A DNA stretch of 64,000 nt, taken from positions 1 through 64,000 of the forward strand of contig CALFDU010000001.1 of assembly GCA_937950315.1 (NCBI GenBank), in the 5' to 3' direction. The first letter of the stretch is position 1. Every line of letters starts with the position of its first letter. Of this stretch, positions 52,367 through 60,688 are shown piece by piece. Position numbers and translations under genes: made by a program. This DNA is from an uncultured Saprospiraceae bacterium (lineage in GTDB: Bacteria; Bacteroidota; Bacteroidia; Chitinophagales; Saprospiraceae). The notes under the pieces were generated by a model. That model saw nothing but the letters and a program-made list of their open reading frames with translations, was not told the DNA's origin and did not search any database.

Positions 52367-54972
52367 ATTTTGACAAATTTTTTGAAGATATATCCTTCAC
52401 TATGTTTTAATCTCATGACATAGGCACCTTGGGCCAACGCTGAGATTGAAATTTCGTCTAGAGGTGTTGTGATTTCTCCTCCAAAGATAAAGTTTCCGTT
52501 CAAAGTAAAAACTTCATAATGAGATATATTTCCAAAAAATTCAGAGTCTATGCGGATGAAATCCGCACTTGGATTAGGGTAAATATTAACTAAATTGCTC
52601 AAATTGGGTGCTTGCTTGGTGCTCAATAATTCATTGACTGCAAAATCCCAAACGCCTCGGCCGTATGTGCCAAACCTTGCCGTTTCGATTTCTTCGATGA
52701 ATTGAACGCTCCAATATCTTTGATTTGGTCCGACCAATTGGGTGAGATCATACCATTTATCTGTTGCTCGTAAATAGACATATGCTCCTGCTTCGGTCGC
52801 TGCAAAAATAAGATTTTCTCTTTCGTTGGTGGCAAGTTCAAAGACAGTGGTAGGTGGTAAACCCGTTGACATGCCAGTGAATGTTATACCGCCATCTGTG
52901 GACTTCGAGACCGCTTCATTTGAATAACCAGATCCTGCAATGTAGATCGTGTTGGTGTCTACCTTGGAAACCAAGATATCTGTCGCGTAGCGATAACCAG
53001 GATTATTTCCAGGTACATTCGCCTGTGCCATTGTGAAATTCAATCCTGCATTGTTTGAATAAAAGAACCTTCCATTGGTTGTGGCTACATACCAGTTGTC
53101 TGTATTGTTAGGATCTGTAGCTAGTGCGCTGATTTCACCTCCTGAAACAGAGAAGTCAAAGGAATACTGAAATGGCTCAATGGCTCCATTGTCAGATTTT
53201 TTGAGACTGATGATATGAGAGCCCGAAGTGTTTGGGAACAAATTTCCACCGGCAACCAAAGCAGTATTTTCAGAAGTAGGGTGTTGTATAATTGGAGATA
53301 ACCAAACCTTTTCTTGAGGTGTGCCTATTTGCACTTCATTGTTTGGAATATTTTCACCAGTTTCTGGAAATGGACTAAACACGTTGTTGTATTGTCTAAT
53401 TAGACCGTTGGGATAACTTATCCATAGTGTAAAATCTTCCTCAATTAGGATATGTCCATAATCTCCATGATAGACTTGTTCAAAATCTACTGGTGGTGCA
53501 TCAGAACCTATACGTCCTTTCTGCCATCCTTGGTCTTGAGATCCAGTAAAAATCCACTTTGGATCAACATCTAGAGATACTGCATCATAAACTTGTGAAG
53601 TGTGTAGTCCTGACAAGCTTATGTTGGTAACACCGTGGGCTATGTTCTCAGTATAATAAATGCCACCATGTGTACAAATAAGAGTAAATGGAGTTCCATT
53701 GCTTTTTTCAAACTCCCTTACCTGCATAATGTCAATGTGGAGCTTTGTTGCTGGATCTTGGTAATATTCTGTCCACGGGTTAACCTTTGTCCATGTGATG
53801 GCTTGATCTACACTGAAGTAACATTCTTCACGCCCTTGTATGTAGGTTCCATTTCTTGTAACACATGCAGCATCCCACCATGTTTTTTCTTTCAAATTGG
53901 CATGAGGTTGCCAACTGTTTCCAATTTCATTGATAGAACCTCCAGTAGATTGTGATCGATATGTTTTTTTATTTTTTCCAACAATGGTTAACACGATGTA
54001 CTGATTGAGCGTCTGAGCAGTAAGTATTGCTTTATCTTCCGTAAAGTGACTTTCGCTTGCATTGCCATAAGTAGCGGTTGGTATCAGTTCCTGCTGTGTT
54101 CTGGACCAAAAATACGTCTTGATTTTTGATTCATTTTGAAGGAGCTCCACCAAGTATAGATTGGTTTGATCTTGGTTTAGTGCAATGGCTATATTTTTAA
54201 AGTCAATAGTAGGGAACTCTTTGACCATAGTAAACGCCTTGCCTGAAATCCCAGATTCAGAACTCGAATGCATTAGTTGAACAGTGCCTAATTCAGCATG
54301 CTTGGCTAGGATAAATACTTCATTTTGGGCTGTGATCAACATCTGTTCTGTCTCACTGGATTGGTTGAAGCCTGAGGCCATTGACCATAGATTTCCATCT
54401 TCCGTAAAATGAGGGACGTTGTTGATGGCTGCAAGTATTCTTGTATTTCCATTAGGGAAGTCTACCACTTCTAAAAGATCGTAATCAAATCTTCTGGTAT
54501 CATCTACTACTTGCCATTCAGAACCATCTATTTTTCCTCTCCATAAGGTATTCCCAGAACTGATTGCATATATGCGATCTTGATTTTTGGAGTAAGCGAC
54601 TCTTTTTATATCTCCGGCAAGGTTTGATGGACCCATTTCTTGCCAAGTCCCAGACAATTTACCACCAGCTACAGAAACCATTCCTGATGACCTCTTGGAT
54701 CCTTCAAATTTTTTAAGCCTGTTCAAGGTATTTTGGTGCTCAAGATCTTTCCAGTTTACACCTTCTTCTGATCTGTGGAGTAGTTTGAGCCATTCCTTAT
54801 TGATTTGCTTGCTTTTCTTTCTATTGTCTAGTTTGACAATCGGTTTTATATCAGATTTGGAGTTTGATTGTTGAGTAGATTTTGGGTCAGGATTTTGCAT
54901 TCCACAGCCTGATAGCATTAGACAGGCTAATACTACAAGGGCAAAGGTTGTATTTATTGCAGTGTTATGCAT
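52363..54972 (-). CDS. Beta-propeller lipoprotein with T9SS sorting domain
   Basis: The 869-residue protein has a lipobox 'MLSGC' (C23), then a Ser/Lys-rich linker. A large propeller region (about 100-785) contains Asp-box-like and BNR-like strands, such as 'GMSTGLPPTTVFELATNERENLIF' near residue 712 and 'WSVQFIEEIETARFGTYGRGVWDFAV' near 758. The C-terminal 75 residues ('NIYPNPSADFIRIDSEFFG' to 'GYIFKKFVKI') are a T9SS type A sorting domain. A lipobox and a T9SS tail together are unusual, because T9SS cargo normally uses an ordinary signal peptide. Role unknown; glycan or protein binding is plausible. Confidence 0.85.
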   Translation of the reverse strand: MHNTAINTTFALVVLACLMLSGCGMQNPDPKSTQQSNSKSDIKPIVKLDNRKKSKQINKEWLKLLHRSEEGVNWKDLEHQNTLNRLKKFEGSKRSSGMVSVAGGKLSGTWQEMGPSNLAGDIKRVAYSKNQDRIYAISSGNTLWRGKIDGSEWQVVDDTRRFDYDLLEVVDFPNGNTRILAAINNVPHFTEDGNLWSMASGFNQSSETEQMLITAQNEVFILAKHAELGTVQLMHSSSESGISGKAFTMVKEFPTIDFKNIAIALNQDQTNLYLVELLQNESKIKTYFWSRTQQELIPTATYGNASESHFTEDKAILTAQTLNQYIVLTIVGKNKKTYRSQSTGGSINEIGNSWQPHANLKEKTWWDAACVTRNGTYIQGREECYFSVDQAITWTKVNPWTEYYQDPATKLHIDIMQVREFEKSNGTPFTLICTHGGIYYTENIAHGVTNISLSGLHTSQVYDAVSLDVDPKWIFTGSQDQGWQKGRIGSDAPPVDFEQVYHGDYGHILIEEDFTLWISYPNGLIRQYNNVFSPFPETGENIPNNEVQIGTPQEKVWLSPIIQHPTSENTALVAGGNLFPNTSGSHIISLKKSDNGAIEPFQYSFDFSVSGGEISALATDPNNTDNWYVATTNGRFFYSNNAGLNFTMAQANVPGNNPGYRYATDILVSKVDTNTIYIAGSGYSNEAVSKSTDGGITFTGMSTGLPPTTVFELATNERENLIFAATEAGAYVYLRATDKWYDLTQLVGPNQRYWSVQFIEEIETARFGTYGRGVWDFAVNELLSTKQAPNLSNLVNIYPNPSADFIRIDSEFFGNISHYEVFTLNGNFIFGGEITTPLDEISISALAQGAYVMRLKHSEGYIFKKFVKI

Positions 54973-54985
54973 TTATTATTGCAGA

Positions 54986-56302
54986 TCATCTTACATTTTC
55001 TAGATGATCATCCCAATTTTTAGGATTCGGTTTGCTTATTTTATTGACTGATTTTCCAACTATCATTGCGACAGTAGCATCACCAGTCACATTTATGACG
55101 GTTCTACACATATCAAGGGGTCGATCCACAGCGAAAATTAACGCCAACCCAATGGCCAAAGTCTCTTGGGGGACGTTAAGTGCTTCTAATACAACAACCA
55201 ACATGACCATGCCAGCCCCCGGAACCGCTGCGGATCCGATGGATGCTAAGGTTGCTGTTAAGATTATCGTTAATTGATCAGAAAAGTCTAACTGAAAGTT
55301 TAACGCTTGGCAGATGAAAATCGCTGCCACGGCTTGGTATAAACTTGTTCCATCCATGTTGATGGTTGCTCCTACTGGTAACACAAAACTCGAAACCTCC
55401 TTTTCAACTCCTAAGTGTTCCTCCACGCGCTCCATCGTAACGGGTAAGGTTGCTGCACTTGAACTTGTAGAAAATGCCAATAATTGAGCCGGTGATATGC
55501 CCTTTAAAAACCAAATAGGAGATCTCTTGACATAAAATTTAATGATCAACAAATAGACTCCGATCATGATCAATAATCCCAACACCACTGATAAAGCATA
55601 CCATCCAAGTGCAATGAATAAATCGGGATTGGTGGTTTCTGCGACCAGCGAGGCCAATAGTGCAAAAACGGCATAAGGAGCCATCAACATGATCAAGTCC
55701 ACCATCTTTAATACAATATCATTCAGTCCATCAAAAAAAGCTTTGACTGGGGCAGCTTTTTCCACTTCAATGAGAAGAAGGGAAATACCAAAGAGAATGA
55801 CAAAAAAGATGACTTGCAACATATTTCCATTGCTAGAAGCAGCTCCGAAAATATTGTCAGGAACCATATCAGTTATAAAAGTTAATGGGCCTTTTTCTTT
55901 TTGATTCTGAGCAGCAGAAACTTTCATGCTGGCTGCATCAGAATAAGAAGATGATAATTCCTGTAGGGTAGCGTCAGTAATTTTATCTCCTGGATCGATT
56001 AGATTGACGATCATAAGTCCAATTGATACAGCAACAAAGGTCGTACAGATATAGATAAGAATGGTTCTTCCTCCAATCTGAGAAAATTTGGAAATGTCTT
56101 TTAAGTCGGAAATACCTTTGATCAAACTCGCAATAATCAACGGAATTGCAATCAATTTTAGCAACTTGATGAATATTGTACCAATCGGTTTTATCCAGTC
56201 GGCAACAAAGTCCGCCATTCCAAATACGTTACCCAATATATAGCCTGCCAAAACACCAAGGGCCATTCCGATTAATATCTTCCAATGCAATGCTAATTTC
56301 AT
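54986..56302 (-). CDS. Dicarboxylate/amino acid:cation symporter
   Basis: The 438-residue inner-membrane protein is of the DAACS (GltP/DctA/GltT) family, importing dicarboxylates or acidic amino acids with Na+ or H+. Hairpin HP1 carries the serine-rich 'AFSTSSSAATLPVTM' (about residues 275-289). TM7 has 'ATINMDGTSLYQ' (NMDGT). HP2 has 'ASIGSAAVPGAGMVMLV', and TM8 has 'VDRPLDMCRTVINVTGDA'. These are the substrate and cation sites. The gene stands 13 bases downstream of the propeller gene on the map, but reads toward it as a separate minus-strand unit with its own 95-base upstream gap. Confidence 0.94.
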   Translation of the reverse strand: MKLALHWKILIGMALGVLAGYILGNVFGMADFVADWIKPIGTIFIKLLKLIAIPLIIASLIKGISDLKDISKFSQIGGRTILIYICTTFVAVSIGLMIVNLIDPGDKITDATLQELSSSYSDAASMKVSAAQNQKEKGPLTFITDMVPDNIFGAASSNGNMLQVIFFVILFGISLLLIEVEKAAPVKAFFDGLNDIVLKMVDLIMLMAPYAVFALLASLVAETTNPDLFIALGWYALSVVLGLLIMIGVYLLIIKFYVKRSPIWFLKGISPAQLLAFSTSSSAATLPVTMERVEEHLGVEKEVSSFVLPVGATINMDGTSLYQAVAAIFICQALNFQLDFSDQLTIILTATLASIGSAAVPGAGMVMLVVVLEALNVPQETLAIGLALIFAVDRPLDMCRTVINVTGDATVAMIVGKSVNKISKPNPKNWDDHLENVR

Positions 56303-56398
56303 AAATTTCTCAGGTTTACAAGTCAGTATTCTTATATGGTGAAAATACCGATTTTATTAGTATTTGATGCCCGTAGAGAAAATAATTAAGAAAAAGCT

Positions 56399-57073
56399 TT
56401 AGCCCTTTACAGCCCGAGTCATTTCATGTTTTCGACCAGGTCCATCTAGTTTGTCTAGATTGTAACCAATCGTCTTCAATGTTCGTTTAAATTTGCCTTG
56501 AGCGCAATACGTCAACAGAGCTCCTTTTTGCTTAAGAATCTCATATAACTTACGTTGTATTGGCTCTTCCCACAGATCTGGCTGAGAGGATGGTGCAAAG
56601 GCATCGTAGTAGATCAAATCGTACTTTTCTTCAATATTTGAAGAATGAAGGTCTCCATGCATTTTAATAAAACGAAATTGGGAATCAATCTGATGCATTT
56701 CGTCCCAACTTGAGGTATGTAATTTCATTAAAGCTTCTTGGCTTGAACCAGGAACCAATGTATGGAAATTGAGAGATTTGTATAAAGATGGATCGAGTGG
56801 ATGAAGTTCAATACTGTGATATTCTACTTCTAAATTTAGTTTTTTTGCGGCAATTTGACTTAAAAAAGCATTGAGGCCAGTACCAAATCCCATTTCAAAG
56901 ATCTTCAATTTTTGAACGCCTTGGCGATGTTTGTAGTACATCCCTGCAGAAATAAATATATGCATGGATTCTTCAATCGCACCATGAATTGAATGATAAG
57001 TCGCTTGATAATGTTTGCTTGAAATAGAATTGGAACCGTCAGAAGTTTCAATAATGGCCAATGTATCAGCCAT
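56399..57073 (-). CDS. mnmD: tRNA mnm5s2U34 biosynthesis methyltransferase-like protein
   Basis: The 224-residue protein matches the MnmD/DUF752 methyltransferase, which finishes mnm5-type modification of the tRNA wobble uridine using SAM. SAM site 'FEMGFGTGLNAFLSQI' (about 60-75), 'YHSIELHPLD' and 'LIYYDAFAPSSQPDLW' (about 152-167) are characteristic. It lacks the FAD domain (MnmC C-part) found in the fused MnmC, as usual outside Gammaproteobacteria. It overlaps ytxJ by 8 bases. ytxJ in turn follows a tiny lipoprotein gene, giving a three-gene unit. Confidence 0.9.
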   Translation of the reverse strand: MADTLAIIETSDGSNSISSKHYQATYHSIHGAIEESMHIFISAGMYYKHRQGVQKLKIFEMGFGTGLNAFLSQIAAKKLNLEVEYHSIELHPLDPSLYKSLNFHTLVPGSSQEALMKLHTSSWDEMHQIDSQFRFIKMHGDLHSSNIEEKYDLIYYDAFAPSSQPDLWEEPIQRKLYEILKQKGALLTYCAQGKFKRTLKTIGYNLDKLDGPGRKHEMTRAVKG

Positions 57074-57416
57074 TCACCGGTTCAATTTTACTTTGAACGC
57101 TATCAATATTGATTGATAGATGAGATTCATTGTAGATACACTTACCTTCTTTTATGATTAAAACCTGAGGAGATTGGTGTTCTACATTGTATGTGTCTGC
57201 TATAAAGTTTGATACTTCTCTATAGGACAATAAATCAAGATAGAAAAACTTAAAGTCTTTTGGACCAGCACTCGTCATATCCTTCATCCTATGTTTGGCG
57301 ATAGCGCTCAAACTACAGGTAGTGCTGTGTTTAAAGATGACGCAATTTGTAGAAAATGAAAGATTCTCTGTTATTTCGCGTATTTGCTCGACGGATGTAA
57401 GGGGGGACCAGTCCAA
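57066..57416 (-). CDS. ytxJ: YtxJ-family bacillithiol-associated thioredoxin-like protein
   Basis: The 116-residue protein fits DUF2847/YtxJ, a monothiol thioredoxin-like family linked to bacillithiol redox control. The active segment is 'FKHSTTCSLSA' with a single Cys (C34), and the cis-Pro-type stretch is 'HQSPQVLIIKEGKCIY' (about 82-97). The start is TTG at 57416, after an in-frame TAA at 57423-57425 that ends the small lipoprotein gene. It overlaps mnmD by 8 bases. Presence of the family suggests, but does not prove, that the organism makes bacillithiol. Confidence 0.85.
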   Translation of the reverse strand: MDWSPLTSVEQIREITENLSFSTNCVIFKHSTTCSLSAIAKHRMKDMTSAGPKDFKFFYLDLLSYREVSNFIADTYNVEHQSPQVLIIKEGKCIYNESHLSINIDSVQSKIEPVNG

Positions 57417-57422
57417 AAGAAA

Positions 57423-57560
57423 TTACTTAAGTATGCTTATTGATGGTGCTTTTAAATCAGTTGGACATCCAATTGATTTCTTTGCACATGAAGCCAAAGT
57501 TGTAACTATCAATAAGACAGCTCCTAGCTTTGCAAGATTTTTAATTAGTGTGTGTTTCAT
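57423..57560 (-). CDS. Putative 45-residue lipoprotein
   Basis: On the minus strand an ATG at 57560 opens a 45-codon frame ending at 57423. It starts 'MKHTLIKNLAKLGAVLLIV', a basic start plus a hydrophobic core. A lipobox 'LASC' follows (C25), and then a short tail 'AKKSIGCPTDLKAP...' containing another Cys (C32). A plausible ribosome site (AAAGGG, 57577-57572) lies about 11 bases before the ATG. Its stop precedes the TTG start of ytxJ by 6 bases, so the two are probably co-transcribed with mnmD. It is too short for usual gene-calling thresholds. Function is unknown. A lipid-anchored mature peptide of 21 residues would be predicted. Confidence 0.6.
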   Translation of the reverse strand: MKHTLIKNLAKLGAVLLIVTTLASCAKKSIGCPTDLKAPSISILK

Positions 57561-57718
57561 TTCTATTTTACCCTTTAACGTTTATTGAATACAAATTTAG
57601 TATATAAAATCAGTCCAAACTCTTTAACAAGTTAAAAATTGTAGATTTTTGTAGCTAGTAATATTGCTAACTGCAAAATGTACGCTAATTCTAACCCATT
57701 TATAAAGCCAAAAGTTTC

Positions 57719-59053
57719 ATGAAAATTCATTTCATTTCAATCGGAGGTGCAATTATGCACAACTTGGCCTTGGCCTTGCTTGAAAATGGACACATTATCA
57801 CTGGTTCAGACGATGCAATTTATGAGCCGTCACGCTCGAGATTGGAAGATAGCGGACTATTGCCCAAAGAGTTTGGTTGGTTTCCTGAAAAAATAACAGA
57901 CGATTTGGATCTGATTATACTCGGCAAGCACGCCAAAATAAACAATCCCGAATTGCTAAAGGCACAAGGACTAAATGTCAAGATTCATTCATTCCCAAGT
58001 TTTATTGCCGAATTTGCTGAAAACAAAAAGAAAATTGTTGTGGCCGGTAGCCACGGGAAGACAACTACGACTTCTATGATTATGCATTGCCTCAATGAAA
58101 TGGGTTTGGAGCATGATTACCTGGTGGGTGCTCAGCTTAATGGGTACAAGAATATGGTGAAATTGAGTGATGCTGAAATCATGGTCATTGAAGGTGATGA
58201 ATATCTTTCAAGTCCCATTGATGACTCGCCTAAGTTTTTGCATTATAAACCAGATATCTGCATTATTACTGGGATTGAGTGGGATCATATCAATGTATTT
58301 AGAACCTTTGATTCTTATGTCCAACAATTTGCTTTGTTGATTGAATCGATTGAAGATGGTAAACCTATTTATGCTTACGCAAATGATACTGAACTGATAA
58401 AACTAATTGATAAATATGATAAGAAACAGATAGAACCTTATGAACCTTTTGATCTTGTCAATGGCCAAATTGAATTTGATGGATCAAGTTATCCCATCCA
58501 TGTTTTTGGAAAACACAATATGGCAAATATGAATGCTGCATATCGAGTATGTAGAGAATTGAATATAGCTGATGCAGATTTTTTTAGTGCGATGCAAAGT
58601 TTTAAAGGAGCGGCTAAGAGGCAAGAGTTACTGATAGATAGTGGAGAAAGAAAGATCTATTGGGATTTTGCACATGCTCCTTCAAAAGTAAGAGCAACAG
58701 TTGAGGCCTTTACCAATGCCTTCCAAAATGAAAAAATCAACGTAATACTTGAGTTGCATACCTACAGTAGTCTTACCAAGGATTTTCTGCCAATGTACAA
58801 GGATAGTCTCACAGGATTGGACAACGCTGCCATCTTTTTCAATCCACAGAATCTCAAAATAAAAAATATGGCTGCTCTGGAGCCCAATTTCATTAGAGAG
58901 AGTTTTGCTGAAGATAGGCTAGTGATCATTGAAAATCCTTCAAAACTCGAAGAATATATGCTTAGAATAGCCAAAGACTTTAAAGGAATTGTCCTGATTA
59001 TGTCCTCAGGTCAATTGGGTGGCATTAATTTGTACGAAATCTTCAATAAATAG
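57719..59053 (+). CDS. mpl: UDP-MurNAc:L-Ala-gamma-D-Glu-meso-DAP ligase (muropeptide recycling)
   Basis: The 444-residue Mur-ligase-family enzyme ligates recycled tripeptide to UDP-MurNAc. The N-domain opens 'HFISIGGAIMHNLALAL', where MurC has a GIGG motif. The ATP loop is 'VVAGSHGKTTTTSM' (residues 107-120), 'IITGIEWDHINVF' supplies the Mur-family His/Asp, and 'FGKHNMANMNAA' is the domain-3 junction. 'DFAHAPSKVRATVEA' is the C-terminal ligand segment typical of Mpl. The GIGG variant and length separate it from MurC. It faces the ytxJ unit across a 158-base divergent gap. Confidence 0.87.
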   Translation: MKIHFISIGGAIMHNLALALLENGHIITGSDDAIYEPSRSRLEDSGLLPKEFGWFPEKITDDLDLIILGKHAKINNPELLKAQGLNVKIHSFPSFIAEFAENKKKIVVAGSHGKTTTTSMIMHCLNEMGLEHDYLVGAQLNGYKNMVKLSDAEIMVIEGDEYLSSPIDDSPKFLHYKPDICIITGIEWDHINVFRTFDSYVQQFALLIESIEDGKPIYAYANDTELIKLIDKYDKKQIEPYEPFDLVNGQIEFDGSSYPIHVFGKHNMANMNAAYRVCRELNIADADFFSAMQSFKGAAKRQELLIDSGERKIYWDFAHAPSKVRATVEAFTNAFQNEKINVILELHTYSSLTKDFLPMYKDSLTGLDNAAIFFNPQNLKIKNMAALEPNFIRESFAEDRLVIIENPSKLEEYMLRIAKDFKGIVLIMSSGQLGGINLYEIFNK

Positions 59054-59073
59054 CTGTATTCATGGTATTTTTC

Positions 59074-59103
59074 TTGATTTTGAGCCTAGACTTAATATCT
59101 TTG
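59074..59103 (+). promoter_or_regulatory. Bacteroidota-type promoter of pdhB
   Basis: TTG at 59074-59076, a 19-base spacer and TATCTTTG at 59096-59103 match the Bacteroidota -33/-7 consensus (TTTG, about 19 bases, TAnnTTTG). The pdhB ATG follows at 59127, giving a leader of roughly 15-20 bases. Confidence 0.65.
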
Positions 59104-59126
59104 CCGAGCATTAAAAAAATCACATT

Positions 59127-60113
59127 ATGTCAAGGATCATTACACTTAGAGATTCATTAAGAGAAGCCATGCAGGAAGAGATGAGAAGAGATGAAAATGT
59201 CTTCTTAATGGGAGAGGAAGTTGCCGAATACAACGGTGCTTATAAAGTAAGTAAAGGAATGCTTGATGAATTTGGCGAAAAGCGAGTGATTGATACGCCT
59301 ATTGCTGAGCTTGGTTTTGCAGGTATTGGTGTAGGAGCAGCAATGAATGGTTTGAAACCTATCGTTGAATTCATGACTTGGAACTTTGCGGTTTTGGCCT
59401 TTGATCAGATTGTAAACAATGCAGCAAAGACTTTGACACAAAGTGGAGGTCAATTTGGTTGCCCAATCGTATTCAGAGGACCATCAGGTTCTGCAGGTCA
59501 ATTGGCACAACAACACTCTCAGACTTTTGAATCATGGATGGCCAACTGTCCGGGATTGAAAGTAATATCTATCGTTGATCCAAAGGATGCAAAAGGATTG
59601 TTGAAATCTGCCATTAGAGACGAAGACCCAGTTTGTTTTATGGAGTCAGAAAGTTTGTATGGATTAAAAGGAGAAGTACCAGAAGAAGAATATTTAACAC
59701 CAATCGGAAAAGCAGCCATCAGAAGAGAAGGAACTGATGTAACCATCGTTTCATTCAATAAGATGATGGAAGTTTGTAAAGTAGCTGTGGACGAATTGGC
59801 CAAAGAAGGAATCTCGGCGGAATTGATCGACTTAAGAACAATCAGACCATTGGATTACGATACATTGATTACCTCATTGAAGAAGACCAATAGAATGGTT
59901 GTTGTTGATGAATCTTGGCCATTTGCAGGTGTTTCTGCGGAGATTGCCTATGCCATGCAGAAGCATGCTTTTGATCACTTGGATGCACCGATTACGAGAT
60001 TAAATGCAGCAGATACTTCGTTGTCATATTCATCTGTCTACGTTGAGGAATATTTGCCAAATCCAACCAAGGTGATCAAAGCTGTGAAGGAAGTGATGTA
60101 CATGAAGGCTTAA
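59127..60113 (+). CDS. pdhB: Pyruvate dehydrogenase E1 beta subunit
   Basis: The 328-residue protein is the transketolase-like beta subunit of E1, oxidatively decarboxylating pyruvate with thiamine diphosphate. 'MGEEVAEYNGAYKVSKGMLDEFG' (about 27-49), 'RVIDTPIAELGFAGIGVGAAMNGLKPIVEFMTWNFA' and 'FRGPSGSAGQLAQQHSQTFE' (about 114-133) are E1-beta hallmarks. 'ELIDLRTIRPLDYDT' and 'VDESWPFAGVSAEIA' follow. The alpha subunit and E2 genes are not adjacent, so the complex is encoded elsewhere. It has a clear promoter upstream. Its stop overlaps the convergent pseudouridine synthase gene by 4 bases. Confidence 0.94.
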   Translation: MSRIITLRDSLREAMQEEMRRDENVFLMGEEVAEYNGAYKVSKGMLDEFGEKRVIDTPIAELGFAGIGVGAAMNGLKPIVEFMTWNFAVLAFDQIVNNAAKTLTQSGGQFGCPIVFRGPSGSAGQLAQQHSQTFESWMANCPGLKVISIVDPKDAKGLLKSAIRDEDPVCFMESESLYGLKGEVPEEEYLTPIGKAAIRREGTDVTIVSFNKMMEVCKVAVDELAKEGISAELIDLRTIRPLDYDTLITSLKKTNRMVVVDESWPFAGVSAEIAYAMQKHAFDHLDAPITRLNAADTSLSYSSVYVEEYLPNPTKVIKAVKEVMYMKA

Positions 60114-60688
60114 GCCAAATCTTGTAATTCGCCTGGTTTCATTTTGCCAAGATGAACCGAATCAATTTGAACTCTTACCAATCTTAAGACAGGGTAGTTG
60201 ACCTTTGCAAACATGCGGCGGACTTGTCTATTTTTGCCCTCACTAATTTCGATTTCACACCAAGAAGTAGGTATGTTTTTGCGCTCTCTTATTGGTGGTA
60301 TACGCTCTGGTAACTCAGGATCGGTTTCTATGATTTTTATCGATTGTGCCTTGACGAAATGTTCTTTTCCTTTGGCTCTAATTGTGATTCCATCCTGTAA
60401 ATCTTGAATGGCTTTGTCTTGAATTTTGCCTTCAAGTTGAACCCAATATATCTTCTTTTTTTTGTTGGAAGGATTTAAAATCCAGGCATTCAGAGCAGGA
60501 TCATTGCTTAATAACAATAGGCCTTCTGAGTCTTTATCCAATCTACCGATGGGGTAAACATCTTTGTCGACATCCAGTAAGTCCTTAAGACTGGCTTGTC
60601 CAGGATGATCAGGAGTAAACTGGGATAAAATCCCAAACGGTTTATAAAACTTGTAGTACTTGAATTGTTTTTTAAACGGGAAATTCAT
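60110..60688 (-). CDS. RsuA/RluE-type pseudouridine synthase
   Basis: The 192-residue enzyme belongs to the RsuA/RluB/E/F group. Catalytic Asp is in 'YPIGRLDKDSEGLLLLSND' (about 41-59), and 'YYKFYKPFGILSQF' opens the catalytic domain. 'EIEISEGKNRQVRRMFAKVNYPVLRLVRVQI' (about 148-178) is the conserved C-terminal part. There is no N-terminal S4 domain, as in RluE. The target is probably a uridine in 23S rRNA. It begins immediately after the ychF stop (TAA, ATG) and is co-transcribed with it. Confidence 0.9.
   Translation of the reverse strand: MNFPFKKQFKYYKFYKPFGILSQFTPDHPGQASLKDLLDVDKDVYPIGRLDKDSEGLLLLSNDPALNAWILNPSNKKKKIYWVQLEGKIQDKAIQDLQDGITIRAKGKEHFVKAQSIKIIETDPELPERIPPIRERKNIPTSWCEIEISEGKNRQVRRMFAKVNYPVLRLVRVQIDSVHLGKMKPGELQDLA

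Noticed and set aside
57295-57588. Plus-strand frame antisense to ytxJ and the small lipoprotein
   Set aside because: The minus strand carries a lipobox peptide, a stop and ytxJ with clear family motifs; the plus frame has none.
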